From Bacillota bacterium (GTDB lineage Bacteria; Bacillota; Clostridia; Christensenellales; Borkfalkiaceae), in NCBI GenBank assembly GCA_023403375.1, contig JAEYEN010000120.1, forward strand, positions 1 through 13,411: a stretch of 13,411 nucleotides of DNA, given 5' to 3'. The notes under the pieces were generated by a model. That model was not told the origin of the DNA and ran no database searches. It saw only the letters and a program-made list of their open reading frames with translations. This document shows positions 1 through 6,846 of the stretch, one piece after another. The translations under genes were made by a program, and so were the position numbers. Within the stretch, counting starts at the first letter, position 1, and each line of letters opens with the position of its first letter.

Positions 1-84
1 CTTACGCACGAGTACGTTATAAGCGACGCGCAATGTATCGAATGGGTACTTTCGCAGATAAATATATTCAGAAGTTATTTATAA
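1..84 (+). CDS. 3' end of an unidentified plus-strand gene (partial)
   Basis: The first 28 codons in frame 1 are open and end with TAA at 82-84, just before an AT-rich non-coding stretch. The peptide starts LTHEYVISDAQ and ends INIFRSYL. Codon choice (GCG, GAC, TAC, AGC, ACG) resembles the window's real genes, which favours this frame. Frame 3 is also open to position 92 but reads as a less protein-like basic peptide. The gene would converge on gpsA, and the hairpin at 141-169 could serve both. The family cannot be recognised from so short a tail. Confidence 0.45.
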   Translation, partial: LTHEYVISDAQCIEWVLSQINIFRSYL

Positions 85-140
85 AACTATAATAAAAAAT
101 AAAACGCAATGTTTATAAAAAAACAAATTCTATAAAACAC

Positions 141-169
141 AAAGCGCGCGGCAGATTGCCGTGCGCTTT
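141..169. terminator. Bidirectional rho-independent terminator between converging genes
   Basis: A 13-bp stem (141-153 with 157-169, one G-U pair) closes a 3-base GAT loop and is GC-rich in its upper part. On the plus strand it is followed by TTTTACTTATTT. On the minus strand a T-rich stretch follows a short spacer. It lies 57 bases after the plus-strand stop codon and 67 bases beyond the gpsA stop, so it can end both transcripts. Confidence 0.8.
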
Positions 170-235
170 TACTTATTTAATATTTAACTTGTTTATTATT
201 TTTTATCATTGTACAAAAATACAAATTTAAGATAA

Positions 236-1198
236 TCACATAAATTCTTTTCTGGTACTTCTCGAAAAAAGCGTGCCGAAAACTTTCATCGGTTCGCAAC
301 CGTCGTAGATTATAGAATACACGGCGTTTGTTATCGGAAGGTCCACGTTAAAACGTTCGCCAAGTTCTTTCATTGCTTTGGCGGTAGAAACGCCTTCGGC
401 AAGTTTTTCAAACTTTTCGCCCTTAACATACATTTCCCCGAATTTTCGGTTATTCGAGTATTCCGAAAAAAGCGTTGTTTCATAATCGCCCAGATGACAT
501 AATCCGTATGCCGAAAGTTCGTTGCCGCCCATTGCTTTTATAAGTCTTGCAACTTCTCTTGCGCCCCTTGCCATAAGCGGACCTTTAAGCGTGGTATATC
601 CGCCGCCGTCCAGCATACCTGCGGCAATACCCATAACGTTTTTTGCCGCGGCGCCGATTTCGCTGCCGATAATATCGTCGCCATAATAAAAACGTATCAA
701 GTCGCTTCTGAAACTATCCGCCAAAAACGTTACCAAATCTTTATTATAAGCGTCGATAACCATACAGTTAGGCTGACCTTTAACGAATGCCTGAATATGC
801 CCGGGGCCTACCCAGACTGCAATTTTATCCTTGGAAATACCGCTTTCTATAACCACTTCCGACAGCCGTTTTCCGCTATCGACTTCTATTCCCTTCATAC
901 ACAGGACAAAAGTCTTTTTAGAAACGTCGTACTGATTAACCCTTTCCATAAAAGAGCGTAATGCCTGCGAACTGATTGATATAACTATAACGTCGGCGTG
1001 GTCTATCGCCTTTTTCAAGTCGGGCGTGAGAACAATGCTTTTATCAAGTTCTACGTATTCGTTTCTACCCGTATTTTTAAGAACGTCAAAAGAGTAATCT
1101 CCTTCTCTTCCCCATTGATAAACGTCGTTGCCCTGCCGCGCAAGATACCAGCCTATAAAAGACCCCCACCTGCCGCATCCAAGAACGGAAATATTCAT
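236..1198 (-). CDS. gpsA: NAD(P)-dependent glycerol-3-phosphate dehydrogenase GpsA (somewhat divergent)
   Basis: This cytosolic enzyme reduces dihydroxyacetone phosphate to sn-glycerol-3-phosphate, the backbone for phospholipid synthesis. The 320-residue length is slightly below the usual 330-340. Visible motifs are the Rossmann loop GCGRWG (residues 7-12), MKGIE (101-105), WVGPGH (129-134), AAKNVMGIAAG (184-194) with the expected catalytic Lys186, ARGARE (210-215), and LGDYETT followed by SNNRKFG (236-254) with Asp238, Asn250 and Arg251. The segment between KNV and RG differs from the common pattern: it reads GGGYTTLKGP where most GpsA proteins have a D-G-x-G-x-G-x-N-type stretch. The ATG is supported by AAGGAGG six bases upstream. 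The gene is not beside der or plsY, its frequent neighbours. It follows recR after a 223-base gap and probably has its own promoter. Confidence 0.9.
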   Translation of the reverse strand: MNISVLGCGRWGSFIGWYLARQGNDVYQWGREGDYSFDVLKNTGRNEYVELDKSIVLTPDLKKAIDHADVIVISISSQALRSFMERVNQYDVSKKTFVLCMKGIEVDSGKRLSEVVIESGISKDKIAVWVGPGHIQAFVKGQPNCMVIDAYNKDLVTFLADSFRSDLIRFYYGDDIIGSEIGAAAKNVMGIAAGMLDGGGYTTLKGPLMARGAREVARLIKAMGGNELSAYGLCHLGDYETTLFSEYSNNRKFGEMYVKGEKFEKLAEGVSTAKAMKELGERFNVDLPITNAVYSIIYDGCEPMKVFGTLFSRSTRKEFM

Positions 1199-1414
1199 TA
1201 CAGCCTCCTTCGGTTAAAAATACTTTTAATTGAAAATGCCACCGCTTTTGTTAAAAACGCTTTTGTCCGTAACTACATTACTAAAATCGCATTAAAAACG
1301 CTCGGTTTACAAATCATAAGTTAAAATTTTAGTTGTTTAGTTATAGCGGTTGTTTTTATCTGATTTTTCTATGATTACAACAAATAAACTTTGTGTTTAG
1401 CGATAAAGCAGACG

Positions 1415-1444
1415 ATTATACTTAAATTGTTTTTCTGTCGACAA
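1415..1444 (-). promoter_or_regulatory. Candidate sigma-A-type promoter for gpsA
   Basis: On the minus strand TTGTCG (1444-1439) and TATAAT (1420-1415) are separated by 18 bases. The -10 is a perfect consensus and the -35 matches four of six. The -35 lies inside the 3' end of recR. It would give gpsA an untranslated leader of about 210 bases (roughly 1199-1408). That leader is AT-rich, with two copies of AGCGTTTTTAA (minus strand, 1251-1261 and 1292-1302) and no stable hairpin that I can see. Confidence 0.4.
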
Positions 1445-2015
1445 ACGCCCTTGCAAGGCTTACTTCGTCCGCATATTCTATATCCGTGCCTATCGGTATT
1501 CCGTGCGCAAGTCTTGTAACCTTTATCCCCAACGGTTTTAATAAATTAGAAACGTACATAGCGGTCGCTTCGCCTTCCACGTCGGGATTCGTCGCCATTA
1601 TAACTTCTTTAACGTTACCTTCGGATATTCTTCTAAGCAGCCCTTTAATATCGATATCGTCGGGACCTATTCCGTCCAAAGGCGAAATAGTGCCGTGCAG
1701 AACGTGATACACGCCGCCGAATTCGTTAAGTTTTTCAATCGCAATAACGTCTTTCGGCTCTTTAACCACGCAAATCACTTCGGAAGAACGGTTTTTACAA
1801 ATATCGCATACGTCGCTTTCAGAAAAATTTCCGCAGATTTTGCAATACTTAACGTTTCTTTTAACGTTCAAAATCGCTTCGGCAAAATTTTCCGCTTCTT
1901 CTTCGCTCATATTTACTATTTTATAAGCGTATCTCTGCGCGGTTTTCATTCCCACGCCGGGCAGTTTGGAAAATTCGTTTATAAGCCTGCCTATCGGTTC
2001 AATAAAAACCTTCAT
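1422..2015 (-). CDS. recR: Recombination mediator protein RecR
   Basis: RecR works with RecO (and RecF) to load RecA on SSB-coated single-stranded DNA during gap repair. At 197 residues it matches the usual length of about 198. Order of parts: helix-hairpin-helix around FSKLPGVGMKTAQRYA (residues 15-30), a C4 zinc finger (Cys58, Cys61, Cys70, Cys73), a Toprim domain beginning near VICVVKEPKDV (80-90), and the conserved stretches ATNPDVEGEATA and GIPIGTDIEYADE near the C-terminus. The start lies three bases after the ebfC stop and has only a weak Shine-Dalgarno site (GGACTGGG), so translation is probably coupled to ebfC. It is last in the dnaX-ebfC-recR order found in very many bacteria. Confidence 0.97.
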   Translation of the reverse strand: MKVFIEPIGRLINEFSKLPGVGMKTAQRYAYKIVNMSEEEAENFAEAILNVKRNVKYCKICGNFSESDVCDICKNRSSEVICVVKEPKDVIAIEKLNEFGGVYHVLHGTISPLDGIGPDDIDIKGLLRRISEGNVKEVIMATNPDVEGEATAMYVSNLLKPLGIKVTRLAHGIPIGTDIEYADEVSLARAFVDRKTI

Positions 2016-2018
2016 AAA

Positions 2019-2357
2019 TTATAAACCCAGTCCGCCGAACGCACCCATTTTGTCCGAATACATTTTATCGGCTTTATCGTATCCGTCGTTTAACGCCGCA
2101 ATCAATAAATCTTCTAACATTGTAATGTCGTCGGTATCAACCGCGTCGGGCGATATGGTTATCGATTTAACGCATTTTTTGCCGTTCATAACAACCTTTA
2201 CAAGTCCGCCGCCCGAACTTCCTTCTATTTCCGCGTCGTCAAGTTCAGATTGTGCTTTTTGCATTTCTTCCTGCATTTTTTGTGCCTGACGCATTAAGTT
2301 CTGCATTTGATTGCCGCCGCCGAACCCACCGCCAAAGCCGCCTCTGTATCCTGCCAT
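2019..2357 (-). CDS. ebfC: YbaB/EbfC family nucleoid-associated protein
   Basis: Members of this family are small dimeric DNA-binding proteins that coat the nucleoid and influence expression; the gene nearly always sits between dnaX and recR, as here. The 112 residues contain the family core: a first helix of NLMRQAQKMQEEMQKAQSEL type (20-39), a glycine patch SSGGGLVKVVMNGK (47-60), the strand KSITISPDAV (64-73), and a C-terminal helix followed by a Gly/Leu-rich tail. The N-terminus carries a glycine/aromatic extension (RGGFGGGFGGGNQ, residues 5-17) that many homologues lack. AAGGAG upstream of the ATG supports the start. The gap from dnaX is 43 bases with no hairpin seen, so co-transcription is likely. 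Confidence 0.95.
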   Translation of the reverse strand: MAGYRGGFGGGFGGGNQMQNLMRQAQKMQEEMQKAQSELDDAEIEGSSGGGLVKVVMNGKKCVKSITISPDAVDTDDITMLEDLLIAALNDGYDKADKMYSDKMGAFGGLGL

Positions 2358-2400
2358 TATAATTCTCCTTAACTAAAACGTATTATTATCCGCTTCGATT

Positions 2401-4152
2401 TTATTCGTCTTTTATTATTACTATATCTTCGCCGAATAATTTTTTTATTTTATCCGTTTCTTCGTCGAATCGGTTTATCTTTTTTCTTTCTTCGGAAAGT
2501 TTAACCTGTATCTCGAAAGGCAAAAATTCCGAAAGCGCTTCTTTTATATATTCTTTATTATCGTTTCTGTCAAGAATAGCCGCGTCCGCCATAACTTCGG
2601 TTGATAAAACCAAAACGTTCCCCGAAACTTGAATATTTACCGACTGCAATAAATTCCAAAGCATTTCGTGATTGTTTTTCCTTAAATTAGAAAGCAATAT
2701 GCCCGAAACGTTTTCTTTATCGTCCGCAATAGCTTTTTTTCCGACGTTGCCGCGCCAAGATGCTACCGCGTTATTATAATTTCCGCTATCGGTAAGATCG
2801 TCGCCCTTTTTCTCGTCAATATTCTCATCGGCGCGGGGACTATTCTGCTTCTCGCAAGAATTTACTTTTTCCGCGTATTTCTCGGATTTTAACTGTTCTT
2901 CGTCTGTTTTTTCTATATTTTTCTCAATTCCGCCGATTTTTAAATCTGTCGCCGCACCATTATTCATATTTGCGCACGGTTCCGACTGCTTTGAAAGACT
3001 TAAAGAAGAAATTTTATCTTCTAACGTTTTAATTCTTCCCAAAAGCGCGTCTATATTGTAATCTGAATCGGGGCGAGCGGCTTTTATCGCCGCCTTTTCA
3101 AAAATTATTCTCGGTCTGTTAGAATATTTAAGCATATTTTCCGCGTCTGTAAATATATCGAGAGCGCGCAGAATTCTGTCTTTATTCGTTTTATCCGCGA
3201 TAGTTTTTATAGTGACAAACTTATCGGACGGCAGACTTAAAATACTTGCCGCGTCGTCGCAAAGGCTTGCTATAAGAACGTTCCTTAACAAAACGGTTAC
3301 GTCTTTTAATAAAACGCCCATACTTTTACCGAGCATAGACAATTTTTCTATTATATCCATCACTTTTCCGTCGTCGGAAGATATAACCGCGTCCACAAAA
3401 GAAGTGAGCAATTCGAAATTCGTAGAACCAAGAATATCCGTAACGTCGTTATATGTCAGCGTACCGCTTCCGTAAGACAGCGCAATGTCCGCAATAGAAA
3501 GCGCGTCCCTTATACTGCCTTCGCCTGCCTGAGCAATTAAATTTACCGCTTCGCTTTCGTACTTTTTACCCGCTTCGTCATAAATCTCCTCTATTAACGC
3601 TGCAATTTTATCTGTCGGAATCAACTTAAAATCAAACCGCATACAGCGCGACAATATGGTTGCGGGTATCTTCTGAACTTCGGTAGTCGCCAGAATAAAT
3701 ACCGCGTGTTTTGGCGGTTCTTCCAGCGTTTTCAAAAGAGCGTTGAACGCCGCGCCCGAAAGCATATGAACTTCGTCTATGATATAGACTTTGTATTTGC
3801 AGGAAACGGGCGGATATTGAACCTTTTCCCTTAAATCTCTGATTTCGTTTACGCCGTTATTAGACGCGGCGTCGATTTCTATAACGTCTATATTGGACGG
3901 GTCCGAAAGTGCCTTGCAACATTCGCACTCTCCGCACGGCGAACCGTTAATCGGGTTAAGACAGTTTATCGCTTTTGAAAAGATTTTAGCGCAGGAAGTT
4001 TTACCCGTTCCGCGCGTGCCAGTAAATAAATAAGCATGACCTAAACGCCCTGTTTCTATCTGATTAGTCAGGGTTTTTACTATACTGTCCTGTCCGATTA
4101 GTTTATCGAACGTCGTAGGACGATATCTTCTGTATAACGCAAGATAAGCCAT
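2401..4152 (-). CDS. dnaX: DNA polymerase III subunits gamma and tau (DnaX)
   Basis: DnaX is the AAA+ motor of the clamp loader. In its long tau form it also ties polymerase to helicase. Visible parts: Walker A GTRGTGKT (residues 45-52); zinc module Cys64, Cys73, Cys76, Cys79; Walker B IIDEVH (124-129); sensor/arginine-finger motif ILSRC (166-170) followed by MRFDF; and GEGSIRDALS, the sensor 2 region. A charged, low-complexity linker spans roughly residues 375-475. The C-terminal domain (about 478-583) is of the Firmicute tau type. The ATG has AAAAGGTG upstream and lies 10 bases after the sigma factor stop. An in-frame A7 tract at codons 471-473 may give a short form by frameshifting (separate entry). 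Length and motif set leave little doubt about identity. Confidence 0.97.
   Translation of the reverse strand: MAYLALYRRYRPTTFDKLIGQDSIVKTLTNQIETGRLGHAYLFTGTRGTGKTSCAKIFSKAINCLNPINGSPCGECECCKALSDPSNIDVIEIDAASNNGVNEIRDLREKVQYPPVSCKYKVYIIDEVHMLSGAAFNALLKTLEEPPKHAVFILATTEVQKIPATILSRCMRFDFKLIPTDKIAALIEEIYDEAGKKYESEAVNLIAQAGEGSIRDALSIADIALSYGSGTLTYNDVTDILGSTNFELLTSFVDAVISSDDGKVMDIIEKLSMLGKSMGVLLKDVTVLLRNVLIASLCDDAASILSLPSDKFVTIKTIADKTNKDRILRALDIFTDAENMLKYSNRPRIIFEKAAIKAARPDSDYNIDALLGRIKTLEDKISSLSLSKQSEPCANMNNGAATDLKIGGIEKNIEKTDEEQLKSEKYAEKVNSCEKQNSPRADENIDEKKGDDLTDSGNYNNAVASWRGNVGKKAIADDKENVSGILLSNLRKNNHEMLWNLLQSVNIQVSGNVLVLSTEVMADAAILDRNDNKEYIKEALSEFLPFEIQVKLSEERKKINRFDEETDKIKKLFGEDIVIIKDE
2717..2740 (-). 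other. Candidate -1 slippery site in dnaX giving a gamma-like short product
   Basis: The minus strand reads GGA AAA AAA GCT in frame (A7 at 2740-2734), so A|AAA|AAA fits the X XXY YYZ slippery pattern. After a -1 slip the ribosome would read AGC TAT TGC GGA CGA and meet TAA at 2719-2717. The product would be about 478 residues: the ATPase and collar domains plus the linker, without the C-terminal domain. RNA polymerase slippage on A7 could give the same outcome. No clear upstream Shine-Dalgarno-like stimulator is visible. Downstream there is only a weak, bulged six-pair stem (CGGACG with CGTTTCG). Confidence 0.4.
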
Positions 4153-4162
4153 TTAGCACCTT

Positions 4163-4753
4163 TTACTTTTCGGAATATTCGGCAGCAACTTTTTTTCTTA
4201 TACGTTGCACCGCGTTATCCACAGACTTTTCGTTTTTATTCAATTTGCACGCTATCTCCGAATAAGAATACCCTTCTACGTACAAACAAAATATTTTATA
4301 TTCCAACTTGCTGAGTATTTTCTCTACTTGTTCCAAAAACTCAGACTTTTCTTCGAGCGCGATAAAGTTCTCTTCGGGGTCGGCTTCGCCCGTCGCCATA
4401 TATTCGGCTTTATCCGAATCCCCTTCTCCCATACCGCTGAGCGATATAAAATTATTAAGCGGTTTATTTTTGTCGGAATTATATTTTCTTATAAGCGAAA
4501 GTATTCCGCTTTTAACGCACAGGTAAACGTAACTTTTAAAACTCGATTTACCGTTAAAAGTTTCTATCGCCTTGAAAACGCCCAAAAGCCCTTCCTGCAT
4601 CAGGTCTTCGCTATCGCCGCCGACCAGAAAATAAGGTCTTATGACTATTTTGACGAAACTTTTATATCTTTCAAAAATTTCCGTAACGGCTTTTGTGTCT
4701 TTATCCTGAGCAAGCGTTACAAGTTTTTCGTCCGACAACGCTTTATAATCCAT
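4163..4753 (-). CDS. sigH: RNA polymerase sigma factor, SigH (Spo0H) family
   Basis: This sigma-70-family factor in Bacillus directs the transition to stationary phase and early sporulation genes. The 196 residues show region 2 with the core-binding and -10-reading stretch EDLMQEGLLGVFKAIETF (49-66) followed by SSFKSYVYLCVKS (70-82), the linker NKPLNNFISL (96-105) typical of SigH, and a region 4 helix-turn-helix around GYSYSEIACKLNKNEKSVDN (161-180). It is a little shorter than Bacillus SigH (about 218). Context strengthens the call: mrnC and rlmB lie immediately upstream, as in Bacillus, with yacP absent. It starts four bases after the rlmB stop with a weak GGAAAG ribosome site. Whether it still controls sporulation here is inference; a cwlD gene nearby is consistent with that. 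Confidence 0.88.
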   Translation of the reverse strand: MDYKALSDEKLVTLAQDKDTKAVTEIFERYKSFVKIVIRPYFLVGGDSEDLMQEGLLGVFKAIETFNGKSSFKSYVYLCVKSGILSLIRKYNSDKNKPLNNFISLSGMGEGDSDKAEYMATGEADPEENFIALEEKSEFLEQVEKILSKLEYKIFCLYVEGYSYSEIACKLNKNEKSVDNAVQRIRKKVAAEYSEK

Positions 4754-4757
4754 AAAT

Positions 4758-5489
4758 CTACTTTCCGCTCTTTTCGGTTCTTTGTCTTACCGCTTCGTAA
4801 ACGGCAACGCCGCACGCAACCGACGCGTTAAGCGAATTTACTTTCCCGAACATCGGTATAGATATAATTCCGTCGCATTTTGACTTGGTAAGTTTTTTAA
4901 CGCCGGAATCTTCGCCGCCTATTACCAGACAGATTTTGCCCGTAAGGTCGGTTTTATAGATATTTCCACCGCCCGTTTCGGCGCCGTATACCCAAAAACC
5001 GTTTTCTTTAAGTTTATCGATAGAAGTGTTTATGTTTGTAACGCGCGCTATCTTAACGTGGTTTAACGCACCTTCCGATATGCGCATAACGGTATCGGAA
5101 ACGCTTGCGCATCTGTCTTTCCCTATTATAAGCCCGTCAACGCCGGCACATTCGCACACTCTTATAATACTGCCGAGATTGTGCGGGTCTAAAATTTCGT
5201 TCAATACGACGACGAATCCGTCTTTATCTTTACAATCGTCGATAATATCTTCCAAATCGAAGTATTTGTAGTCCGAAACAAAAGCAATAAACCCCTGACT
5301 ATGCTTATCTTCGCTTTCTTTATCTAAAACGTACTTGTCCACAAGTTGCACTTTCACTCTGTGCGAACGGATAACGTTTATAAGTCTTTTGCTCGCTTCG
5401 TCTTTTAAATCTTTCTGTACTAAAACTTTGTCTATTTCTTTATCTGTTTTAAGTAATTCATAAACCGAATTTCTGCCTTCTACTTTCAA
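4758..5489 (-). CDS. rlmB: 23S rRNA 2'-O-ribose methyltransferase, RlmB/TrmH (SpoU) family
   Basis: A SAM-dependent methyltransferase of the knotted SPOUT class. Family members of this type methylate the ribose of a guanosine in the 23S rRNA peptidyl-transferase region (G2251 in E. coli). The N-terminal substrate-binding domain covers residues 1-75 (GRNSVYELL at 5-13). The catalytic domain carries motif 1 DPHNLGSIIR (101-110), motif 2 LVIGGEDSGV (188-197) and motif 3 IPMFGKVNSLNASVACGVA (211-229). Length is 243, close to the usual 245-250. The start is TTG, overlapping the mrnC stop codon (TTGA), and is supported by AAAGGA eight bases upstream. The exact target nucleotide cannot be read from sequence; the mrnC-rlmB-sigH order supports orthology with Bacillus YacO/RlmB. 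Confidence 0.92.
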   Translation of the reverse strand: MKVEGRNSVYELLKTDKEIDKVLVQKDLKDEASKRLINVIRSHRVKVQLVDKYVLDKESEDKHSQGFIAFVSDYKYFDLEDIIDDCKDKDGFVVVLNEILDPHNLGSIIRVCECAGVDGLIIGKDRCASVSDTVMRISEGALNHVKIARVTNINTSIDKLKENGFWVYGAETGGGNIYKTDLTGKICLVIGGEDSGVKKLTKSKCDGIISIPMFGKVNSLNASVACGVAVYEAVRQRTEKSGK

Positions 5490-5884
5490 TTTTCTATTCC
5501 TTTGTTTAAAATAAAATTTAATCTGTCTATATCGCCCGTGATATACAAAAATCCAAGCACCGCTTCAAATCCCGTAGAAGCGTTATAGTCTGCAACGCTT
5601 GCGCTTTTTGCACGCGTCGTTTTTTTAGCGTTTCTTGCCCTTTTAAAAACGGATAATTCTTCTTCGGTTAAAAGCGGCATAACGTCCCTTATAAATTTCG
5701 CCTGTGCAGAAGCGTTTACTTCCGCAACGGTTTTCTTGTTTAACTCGCCGGTCTTAAAATCTCCGCTGAACACAAGCCGCTCTCTTACAAAAAGAGAATA
5801 AACCGCGTCGCCCACAAAAGCCAGAACTATCGGACTTATATTTAACGCTTTTTCCCGTTCCTTGATTTCTCCTAACCTGAACAA
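5486..5884 (-). CDS. mrnC: Mini-ribonuclease 3 (Mini-III), 23S rRNA maturation
   Basis: Mini-III is an RNase III-like dimer without a double-stranded RNA-binding domain; in Bacillus it trims the ends of 23S rRNA precursor. With the start chosen here it has 132 residues. The signature FVGDAVYS (23-30) carries the catalytic Asp26; LTEEELSVFKRARNAK (72-87) and STGFEAVLGFLY (103-114) follow, with catalytic Glu107. The frame stays open upstream to a TTG at 5923 (145 residues), but that TTG has no ribosome site. The TTG at 5884 has AAAAGGGAGC with a five-base spacer and gives about 22 residues before FVGDAV, close to the Bacillus protein. It is first in the mrnC-rlmB-sigH-dnaX-ebfC-recR run and overlaps rlmB by three bases. 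Confidence 0.92.
   Translation of the reverse strand: MFRLGEIKEREKALNISPIVLAFVGDAVYSLFVRERLVFSGDFKTGELNKKTVAEVNASAQAKFIRDVMPLLTEEELSVFKRARNAKKTTRAKSASVADYNASTGFEAVLGFLYITGDIDRLNFILNKGIEN
5487..5503 (-). promoter_or_regulatory. Ribosome binding site fixing a TTG start for rlmB
   Basis: AAAGGA (minus strand 5503-5498) stands eight bases before TTG (5489-5487), which in turn overlaps the mrnC TGA. No in-frame ATG is available near the start of the conserved GRNSVYELL region, so the TTG is the best start. Confidence 0.6.
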
Positions 5885-5898
5885 TTCCGCTCCCTTTT
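5882..5898 (-). promoter_or_regulatory. Ribosome binding site favouring the downstream TTG start of mrnC
   Basis: Minus-strand AAAAGGGAGC (5898-5889) precedes TTG (5884-5882), with five bases between GGAG and the TTG. The longer alternative TTG at 5923 has no purine-rich site at the right distance, and there is no in-frame ATG before the conserved domain. Confidence 0.55.
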
Positions 5899-5972
5899 CT
5901 GCCGCCGTTATTTTTGCCGACAAAGTATCAGCAAAACTTTCGGCAAAAACTTCCGAGATTACTACTTATATC

Positions 5973-6001
5973 AGTATAACATAAACAAAGCGAAAAAACA
6001 A
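5973..6001 (-). promoter_or_regulatory. Candidate promoter for the mrnC-rlmB-sigH-dnaX-ebfC-recR run
   Basis: Minus-strand TTGTTT (6001-5996) and TATACT (5978-5973) are separated by 17 bases. The site lies immediately after the cwlD terminator (6006-6031) and before mrnC, where a promoter is needed. It would give a leader of about 80 bases. The -10 matches five of six consensus bases and the -35 three of six. Confidence 0.5.
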
Positions 6002-6005
6002 TAAA

Positions 6006-6031
6006 AAAGCCGAGATTATGCTCTCGGCTTT
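6006..6031 (-). terminator. Rho-independent terminator downstream of cwlD
   Basis: A perfect 10-bp stem (AAAGCCGAGA at 6006-6015 with 6022-6031) closes a 6-base loop. On the minus strand it runs directly into TTTTTTATTG, the classic U-tail, so it ends transcription from cwlD. On the plus strand the tail is weaker (TTTAAATAATTTT). Confidence 0.9.
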
Positions 6032-6039
6032 AAATAATT

Positions 6040-6085
6040 TTATTTATATAATTTAGAACGTTATTTATATAATTTATACAGAACG
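6040..6085. repeat. Imperfect tandem repeat of 21 and 25 bases
   Basis: The 21 bases at 6040-6060 (TTATTTATATAATTTA then GAACG) are followed at once by a second copy at 6061-6085 that is identical except for four extra bases, TACA, before GAACG. It lies between the cwlD stop and its terminator. It is very AT-rich and probably untranslated 3' sequence; no function is evident. Confidence 0.75.
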
Positions 6086-6102
6086 CGTCCTGTCGGTAAA
6101 AA

Positions 6103-6822
6103 TCACACGTTACAAAACGTTGTGGTTTCCTGTGCGAGATAATCCACCACGCCCTTAAAAATAGCGTATGCCAAATCGTCCTGATATTCGTCTGTTATTA
6201 AAAGCGCTTCGTCCTCGGGGTTGGACAGAAAACCGCATTCCGCTATAACGGAAGGTATTTCGGAACAATTTAATATATAATAATCGCCGGTCAGCGGATT
6301 ACAAGTTCTTGCCGCCTGTTCCATACTGTTAAAAGAATTTTGAACGCAATTTGCAAGCGTTTTCGCCCGTTCGTCGCTTTTCTTATAGAAAACCTGCGCA
6401 CCCCTTCTCGACGGAGATGAATACTTGTTCATATGCACGCTCACGACAACGACAGGTTCGCTTTCGTTTATTATTTCCTTTCTCTTTAACATATCTTTCT
6501 TTTTCAAAGATTTACTTGCCAAACCGTACAAACCCGCTTCGGAAGTTCTGGTTAACACAACGTTAAATCCTGCCCCCGAAAAATATTTTTCAAGTTTTTT
6601 TACTACTTTAAGGTTTATGTCGCTTTCTTTAACGCCGCTGTTTACGCCCACCACGCCGCCATCTATTCCGCCGTGCCCTGCGTCCAAAACAATTTTGGGT
6701 CCGATTATGTCCATACTTCCCGCCGGATTAGATTTTAACGCCGTAAAACAAAAAATAAACGTTATTGCGGTAATTATTAAAACCGAAACGATTACAAGAC
6801 TTCTTCTTTTAACGACAAACAT
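6103..6822 (-). CDS. cwlD: N-acetylmuramoyl-L-alanine amidase, CwlD type (Amidase_3)
   Basis: A zinc amidase that cleaves the bond between muramic acid and the stem peptide. In Bacillus spores CwlD makes the substrate for muramic-delta-lactam in the cortex. One membrane segment or uncleaved signal (about residues 8-28) follows a basic VKRR start, so the catalytic domain lies outside the membrane. The metal and catalytic residues are all visible: His50 in LDAGHGG, Glu66 in KESDIN, His130 in VSVHMN and Glu195 in IAECGFLSN. The length of 239 matches CwlD (about 237). It is a single-gene unit: terminators lie on both sides and DnaA-box-like sites are immediately upstream. GGTGG before the ATG supports the start. 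A general AmiC-like cell wall amidase is the alternative; length and lack of extra domains favour CwlD. Confidence 0.88.
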   Translation of the reverse strand: MFVVKRRSLVIVSVLIITAITFIFCFTALKSNPAGSMDIIGPKIVLDAGHGGIDGGVVGVNSGVKESDINLKVVKKLEKYFSGAGFNVVLTRTSEAGLYGLASKSLKKKDMLKRKEIINESEPVVVVSVHMNKYSSPSRRGAQVFYKKSDERAKTLANCVQNSFNSMEQAARTCNPLTGDYYILNCSEIPSVIAECGFLSNPEDEALLITDEYQDDLAYAIFKGVVDYLAQETTTFCNV

Positions 6823-6846
6823 TTTACCACCGCAAAAACCCGAAGG

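Noticed and set aside
998..1324. Plus-strand open frame spanning the gpsA start and leader
   Set aside because: It mostly overlaps gpsA antisense, has no good ribosome site, and its tail lies in AT-rich leader sequence.
2440..2446. Second in-frame A7 tract near the end of dnaX
   Set aside because: A slip here would only replace the last dozen or so residues with a slightly longer tail; it cannot produce a gamma-like form.
4205..4831. A 208-codon plus-strand open frame opposite sigH
   Set aside because: It runs antisense to sigH, whose motifs and cluster position are clear. The translation is rich in Phe and Arg with no recognisable domain, as expected of a shadow frame.
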